DNA of 9,389 nt. It comes from Candidatus Woesearchaeota archaeon. GTDB taxonomy: Archaea; Nanobdellota; Nanobdellia; Woesearchaeales; UBA10216. The translations under genes and the position numbers were made by a program. Positions 5,674 to 9,389 of the stretch are shown in pieces. The notes below the pieces were generated by a model. It saw nothing but the letters and a program-made list of their open reading frames with translations, was not told the origin of the DNA and searched no databases. Each line of letters opens with the position of its first letter. Within the stretch, counting starts at the first letter, position 1. The stretch covers positions 1 to 9,389 of the forward strand of contig JAHFTU010000037.1 of NCBI GenBank assembly GCA_023269295.1. Direction: 5' to 3'.

Positions 5674-5743
5674 GCTGAAGTCAGAGCTCAGGACGCAGGA
5701 AAAGATGGCTGCGCTTAGTGGCGAAAGTAATCAGAAGTCATAA
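5674..5743 (+). pseudogene. thyX: Orphan 3' tail of the thyX-like gene
   Basis: Starting at the base after the vapC stop, 5674-5716 matches 4923-4965 of thyX (35 of 43 bases) and reads LKSELRTQEKMAAL against LKSELRTQEKLDAL. Five of the eight differences are silent. Beyond this it keeps an open frame for eight further codons (SGESNQKS) to TAA 5741-5743, unlike the intact gene's end, which has seven (ARKEKNI). The frame can be read back to ATG 5666, so a 25-residue peptide is conceivable. I infer that this is the former C-terminus of thyX, displaced by insertion of VapBC. Confidence 0.85.
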
Positions 5744-5756
5744 GCGATGTATCTAT

Positions 5757-7433
5757 TTATTTGTCCATGTTTGGGGTATGAAAGCCAAGACGGCGGGGCC
5801 TCTCATATACACTCGGTTTGCGTTCATAAGCCTTAACCACCCCTAAAACCTGCTCAAGACCTACGAGCCCAGCCTTCTCTCCTCGTCTTTCAGCACGGGC
5901 TTGCTCTTGCAGGGCACGCCTGATTATTTCTCTAGCATCCGCACCCGAAGCGCCAGACAACTGCTTTGCAGCTTCGGAGTAATCTATTGAAGGCTCAAAC
6001 AACTGACGCCTTGCCCTCTCTTCCGCCAGCTTTTGGTGGACAATAAAAATCTGCGCGAGTTCAGCTGGCGTAGGCAGGTAGACCTCTATTAAATAATCCA
6101 GCCTGCCAGGCCTTGTCAGCGCCTCGTCAAGGACATGCGGCCTGTTTGTGGCGCCTATCACAACAACACCGTTGGCGGGCACTAACCCCTCCATGTTTGT
6201 AAGAATAACCGAGAGTACGCGTTCAGAAGCCTCATGAGCAGCATCCCTTCTACCGCCGATTACGTCTATTTCATCCAAAAATATTATTGAAGGTGCAGTT
6301 TTCTTCGCCTGATCAAAGAGATTCTGGACACGTTGCTCAGATTCGCTGTACCACTTTGACAGAAGTTCGGAAAGTCTGGGCGCATAAAACGCTGCAGCTG
6401 CATTGTAAGCTGTTGCCCTCGCCAAAGTTGTTTTAGCTGTTCCTGGCGGGCCATAAAGCAGGACACCTTTAGGAAGGTCCGTACCCCATTTTGCATAAGA
6501 CGCTGGATCTTTTACTCCATCAGCTATTGCCCTTAACTCCTCTTTTGCACGTTCATTTCCTATTATCTGGTTAAAATCAATTTCGGGCTTTTCAACTGAA
6601 AGCGTTTGAAACCTTTCAGCACTAACTCCTAACATTCTAGAAACTAACCTATCCAAGCTCTCCCGTTTCTCTTCACCTTCCTCACCCTTCTTTTCAGAAA
6701 CTTCTTCTTTTTCAGGAGGGCTGATGCGCACAGTTACAGCATAGTCAGGAACCTGCCCTGCCCCGAAGTTTCTATAAATCGCGTTAATCGCAGTTTCTGT
6801 GACGTCTTTGAAAAAGTCAAAATCCGCCCGAAATCCTTCCTGAGTACTAATCCGGCGTGCATCTGTTACGGGCAAAAGCCCGCCGCCCGCCAGTACCCAT
6901 ATAGCACTATGCATATTAAGTATTTCGATATCGTATTCCATTCCAAATACAAAACGCATTAGCCTTCGCCCAGAACTTAATTTCAGGGAGCTTGGTGAGT
7001 TGACGATAAAGCCATTATCAAAATTTTGACCAAAAAAATATTTGCCCTCAAGAGCTCTTCCAATGTTATCCAATACGTCCCCAACATCGCCATGGTAATC
7101 TAAACGAGCTTCTAAGTTGTATGACTGACCATCACTATGTACCGCTAGTTCTATCCAATTAATTGGCATCTCTTGCTCGTCAAGCATATAAGAACCAATG
7201 TCAGAGTTTAAATGCGGTTGTTTGATATGCTCGAACAGAGCTCCATAATCTTGCACATTAATCGCAACAGGCATAGTAATCCGGTAGTGGCGGTTTATAT
7301 TTAAAGCTAACTCTTGCCCGAAAACTGAAAAGCATAATGTTTTTGACTCATAAGGCACAGCGGTTAGGCAGTTGGGGGCGGCATTGTTGAAAAACAAATC
7401 GTGATGGTGGCCGCGCTCGACAAGTAAGCGCAT
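5757..7433 (-). CDS. AAA+ ATPase with unrecognised N-terminal domain, paired with Fic
   Basis: This 558-residue protein has a classical-clade AAA module (about 285-540) like CDC48/PAN. It shows Walker A GPPGTAKTT (328-336, Ala replacing the usual Gly), a pore-loop-like KWYSES (360-365), Walker B IIFLDEID (383-390), sensor 1 GATN (427-430), arginine fingers in TRPGRLD (440-446) and SGADAREIIRRA (496-507). It should be a hexameric ATP-driven unfoldase or remodeller. Residues 1-240 match no family I know; they look mixed, strand-rich and soluble, and are followed by an acidic linker (240-258). The ATG lies 1 nt after the Fic stop, with AAGGAG upstream inside fic, so the two are made together. 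An adaptor or substrate-recognition role for the N-terminal part is inference. It converges on VapBC. Confidence 0.85.
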   Translation of the reverse strand: MRLLVERGHHHDLFFNNAAPNCLTAVPYESKTLCFSVFGQELALNINRHYRITMPVAINVQDYGALFEHIKQPHLNSDIGSYMLDEQEMPINWIELAVHSDGQSYNLEARLDYHGDVGDVLDNIGRALEGKYFFGQNFDNGFIVNSPSSLKLSSGRRLMRFVFGMEYDIEILNMHSAIWVLAGGGLLPVTDARRISTQEGFRADFDFFKDVTETAINAIYRNFGAGQVPDYAVTVRISPPEKEEVSEKKGEEGEEKRESLDRLVSRMLGVSAERFQTLSVEKPEIDFNQIIGNERAKEELRAIADGVKDPASYAKWGTDLPKGVLLYGPPGTAKTTLARATAYNAAAAFYAPRLSELLSKWYSESEQRVQNLFDQAKKTAPSIIFLDEIDVIGGRRDAAHEASERVLSVILTNMEGLVPANGVVVIGATNRPHVLDEALTRPGRLDYLIEVYLPTPAELAQIFIVHQKLAEERARRQLFEPSIDYSEAAKQLSGASGADAREIIRRALQEQARAERRGEKAGLVGLEQVLGVVKAYERKPSVYERPRRLGFHTPNMDK

Positions 7434-7434
7434 C

Positions 7435-8361
7435 TCAGCGCCCGTAACTCCTTATCTGGTCTATGATAAGGTTCAGCATGCGTTTAACGTACCCTTTGTT
7501 ATTGCCACTGTCTGCCAGTTCCAAAGCACCGTAGTAGTCTTCTCTCCTCTCAAAAGGGATGAAAAACATCGGATACCCCTTTTTCATTAAAATAAAATTC
7601 ATCACTGCCCTTGCAGTTCTTCCGTTACCATCCTCAAAAGGGTGTATCCACGCCAGCTTAGAGTGCACAAGAGTTGCCAGCTCAAAAGGGTGCAATTTCG
7701 CTTTATTGGCGCCATACCATTTGTACAAGTTTCCAAGATGCTTTTTTACTTCCACGTGTTTAGGAGGAACGTGGCTGGAACCTTCTATCTTGACATCAAA
7801 AAAACGAATCCTGCCGCTATAAACCACGCCCGTATTTTTTGTTAAAACCCAGTTAACTTTCTCCAAAAATGAGCTGTTAAGGCCTCCTTTGTACGACTTC
7901 AGGAAATCCAAGCACTCCTTTCCGTTTATTGCTTCGTTGTAATCTTCTGCCCTGATGCCTGACGGAATAACTTTGTCCTTCAGAATCAAAGCAGTCTGCC
8001 TGAGCGTCAATCTATTGCCTTCTATGGCGTTGGTATGATAAGTAAATCTGATGACAAAGTCTTCATTTAACCGTTTCCTTACGCTTGGCGGCGTTTGCCT
8101 CAGCCATTCATTATACCCTTCTTTTAAGTCCTGCAGCGTTTCTGCATCCTTATCCGCCAGGTAAAAGTGCTTTGACCCGATTACAAGCTCTCTTACTTTT
8201 AGCTCAATTACTCTGGCGTGCTTACTGATTTCCTCATCGGAAGGCTTTTTATCCCCAAGATACTCTCTAATCTTTTTCCAACTATTCTGGCCAATCCGTA
8301 CGTTCTTGGTTAGGTAAAAATACTCCTTTTTCCCCCTTTTCAGGGATTCTACATATGTCAC
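7435..8361 (-). CDS. fic: Fic-family protein AMPylase
   Basis: Fic enzymes transfer AMP (or another nucleotide part) to hydroxyl side chains of target proteins. With the start at GTG 8361 the protein is 308 residues. The N-terminal region (about 1-60) includes YVESLKRGKKEYFYL, a small domain common in archaeal Fic proteins. Next comes a TNAIEG element (110-115) fitting the (S/T)xxxE(G/N) inhibitory helix placed N-terminal to the core (class II), and then a complete catalytic motif HPFEDGNGRTAR (240-251). It should be active but self-restrained. A TATA box about 27 bp upstream points to GTG 8361; GTG 8379 would add six residues and remains possible. It is followed after 1 nt by the AAA+ gene. 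The target is unknown. Confidence 0.9.
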   Translation of the reverse strand: MTYVESLKRGKKEYFYLTKNVRIGQNSWKKIREYLGDKKPSDEEISKHARVIELKVRELVIGSKHFYLADKDAETLQDLKEGYNEWLRQTPPSVRKRLNEDFVIRFTYHTNAIEGNRLTLRQTALILKDKVIPSGIRAEDYNEAINGKECLDFLKSYKGGLNSSFLEKVNWVLTKNTGVVYSGRIRFFDVKIEGSSHVPPKHVEVKKHLGNLYKWYGANKAKLHPFELATLVHSKLAWIHPFEDGNGRTARAVMNFILMKKGYPMFFIPFERREDYYGALELADSGNNKGYVKRMLNLIIDQIRSYGR

Positions 8362-8384
8362 GACAATATGTATGTGCACAACAT

Positions 8385-8392
8385 ATTTAAAT
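8385..8392 (-). promoter_or_regulatory. TATA box of the fic-AAA operon
   Basis: ATTTAAAT on the minus strand is centred about 27 bp from GTG 8361, the same spacing as at the other leaderless starts of the window. It drives both fic and the AAA+ gene, as no internal promoter is evident between them. Confidence 0.5.
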
Positions 8393-8507
8393 GTTTCGTT
8401 TTTACGTGCCCGTACAACTAAGCGTACTTTTTGAATTGGTAAACAGCGCGTTTGATCGGTTCACGCTGCGCCAAAAGACGTCATGATCGCACTTCTTCAG
8501 CATAAAG
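8393..8507. other. Intergenic stretch between divergent fic and tmk promoters
   Basis: About 115 bases separate the two outward-facing TATA boxes. I see no ORF with coding character, no structured RNA and no convincing repeat here. It is longer than the other promoter gaps of the window and could hold regulator sites that I cannot identify. Confidence 0.5.
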
Positions 8508-8514
8508 TTTTTAA
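8508..8514 (+). promoter_or_regulatory. TATA-like element of the thymidylate kinase gene
   Basis: TTTTTAA, preceded by ATAAAG, is centred about 31 bp before ATG 8542, slightly farther than at the other promoters. It predicts a leader of only a few nucleotides. Confidence 0.45.
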
Positions 8515-8541
8515 CCGCCACAATAATGCAAGCCACTCTTA

Positions 8542-9264
8542 ATGAAAAGCAATTTCGTAATGGTCGACGGCCTTGACGGCTCGGGCAAGGGCACCATAGT
8601 TGATGCGCTGCAGAAGTGGGCAGAGCTCAAAGGTATGAAAGTGCTTGACCTCCGCAGCTACTGCAGGGAAAACGGAACTTTCCCGGAACCGGAAGAGGCG
8701 CTGCAGTACGACGCAATTGTTTCCGCAGAGCCGACGTTCTGCTTTGTCGGCAAGGCCATCAGGGAAGAGCTTATCCGAGCTACCGACAGAAAGTACTCTG
8801 CAATGACACTTGCACAGGCATTCTCGCTTGACCGCGAAATACTCTACAAGCGGGTCATCATCCCTGCAATAAAAGCAGGCAAGTATGTTTTCCAGGAAAG
8901 GGGAATATCATCATCGCTTGTCTACCAGCCTGTGCAGGAGCGCATCCAGCTTTCAGAGCTGCTAAGGCTGGCCGGCAACAAGACAGCGATGCAGTTTGCC
9001 CCAGGGCTGTTTATTGTTGCAACTGTAAAGCCAGAAACAGTGATAAAGCGGCTTGGCACCAGGCAGAAGAAGGATTACTCAATATTTGACAACCTTGAAT
9101 TCCAGCGCAACATTGACTCGCGCTTCCGCTCTGACTGGCTCAGGCAGCTGTTTGAGCAGCACGGCTCAAAAGTGATTTACCTTGACACTGAGGAGCCAAA
9201 AACGCCCGATGACACGCAGAAGGAAGCTGTAAAGCTGTTTGAAGGCTTTCTTGACCAGAAATAA
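8542..9264 (+). CDS. tmk: Thymidylate kinase-like P-loop protein
   Basis: Tmk phosphorylates dTMP to dTDP, the step after ThyX. The 240-residue protein has Walker A GLDGSGKGT (10-18), SAEPTF (61-66, matching the REPGGT-type substrate loop), LDREILYKRVIIPAI (97-110), then GKYVFQERGISSSLVYQ (113-129), which aligns with the V-x-x-DR(Y/F)-x-S-x-x-AYQ region. A lid-like RLGTRQKKDYS lies at 170-180. The usual DR(Y/F) is ERG here, so substrate preference may differ from textbook Tmk. Length is slightly above the usual 200-215. It sits alone behind its own promoter, divergent from fic. The GC-rich codons (60% in the line 8641-8700) match the conserved nucleotide genes rather than the TA genes. Confidence 0.8.
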   Translation: MKSNFVMVDGLDGSGKGTIVDALQKWAELKGMKVLDLRSYCRENGTFPEPEEALQYDAIVSAEPTFCFVGKAIREELIRATDRKYSAMTLAQAFSLDREILYKRVIIPAIKAGKYVFQERGISSSLVYQPVQERIQLSELLRLAGNKTAMQFAPGLFIVATVKPETVIKRLGTRQKKDYSIFDNLEFQRNIDSRFRSDWLRQLFEQHGSKVIYLDTEEPKTPDDTQKEAVKLFEGFLDQK

Positions 9265-9290
9265 GCAAAGCAGAACGGGCTATTGGACTT

Positions 9291-9389
9291 TTACTTGGCT
9301 TCTCCCTTTTGAGCTTCCTCATCAGGATTCAGAACCTGAAGAAGAGTCTTGTTTTTGCGAATTGCCTTATAACTTATCATGCTGCACAC
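9291..9389 (-). CDS. 3' end of an unidentified gene
   Basis: The minus strand is open from the window edge to TAA at 9293-9291, giving 33 residues that include MISYKAIRKNKTLLQVLN and end in the charged tail PDEEAQKGEAK. It converges on tmk with a 26-nt gap, a normal gene arrangement, and its polar Lys/Glu-rich end looks like a real C-terminus. I do not recognise the protein. An ATG at 9380 is in frame, so a 30-residue ORF is an alternative to a truncated larger gene. Confidence 0.4.
   Translation of the reverse strand: MCSMISYKAIRKNKTLLQVLNPDEEAQKGEAK

Noticed and set aside
8379..8379. GTG 8379 as the fic start
   Set aside because: It is only about 10 bp from the TATA box centre, too near for a transcript to include it; GTG 8361 fits. 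It would be valid only if another promoter exists upstream.
1..9389. tRNA, rRNA, CRISPR array or riboswitch
   Set aside because: No cloverleaf, conserved rRNA stretch, regular spaced repeat or long structured leader was seen; promoters sit too close to starts to leave room for leader elements.

Overview
The window reads as archaeal chromosome, probably from a small-genome (DPANN-like) lineage; the lineage is an inference. Evidence: a truncated eL37 zinc-ribbon ribosomal protein at the left edge, TATA boxes centred about 26-31 bp before most first start codons with almost no leader (leaderless transcription), Shine-Dalgarno-like motifs before some internal operon genes, and archaeal-type nucleotide enzymes. 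No rRNA, tRNA, CRISPR array, transposase or integrase is visible.

Layout. 2-133: 3' end of rpl37e. 233-1342 (+): an unrecognised all-helical protein. 2050-1422 (-): a two-gene toxin-antitoxin (TA) module with a TumE/DUF6516-type toxin. 3270-2101 (-): a P-loop nucleotide kinase followed by dCTP deaminase (dcd). 3337-4989 (+): a long tandem ThyX-like protein, divergent from the kinase over one compact two-way promoter. 5021-5673 (+): a VapBC module. 8361-5757 (-): a two-gene unit, Fic then a AAA+ ATPase with an unrecognised N-terminal region. 8542-9264 (+): thymidylate kinase-like gene. 9389-9291 (-): 3' end of an unidentified gene.

The backbone is a dTTP-synthesis neighbourhood: dCTP deamination (Dcd), dUMP methylation (ThyX-like), dTMP phosphorylation (Tmk-like) and one further nucleotide kinase. 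Three toxin-type units (TumE pair, VapBC, Fic-AAA) are interleaved with it.

The most striking observation is a pattern seen twice. Each classical TA module lies directly downstream of, and on the same strand as, a nucleotide-metabolism gene, and its toxin stop codon is followed within 0-4 nt by a second, orphan copy of that gene's 3' end. Behind TumE lies a 60-nt copy of the dcd tail (50/60 identical, 17/19 residues). Behind VapC lies a copy of the thyX tail (35/43 nt identical, 12/14 residues). Most differences are synonymous and both orphan tails keep an open frame to a stop. The simplest reading is that each TA cassette arrived carrying a replacement 3' end for its host gene and displaced the original tail, as prophage e14 does in E. 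coli icd, but with no recombinase in the cassette. A second notable point is that the tandem ThyX-like protein divides the classical RHR-X7-S signature between its two halves.
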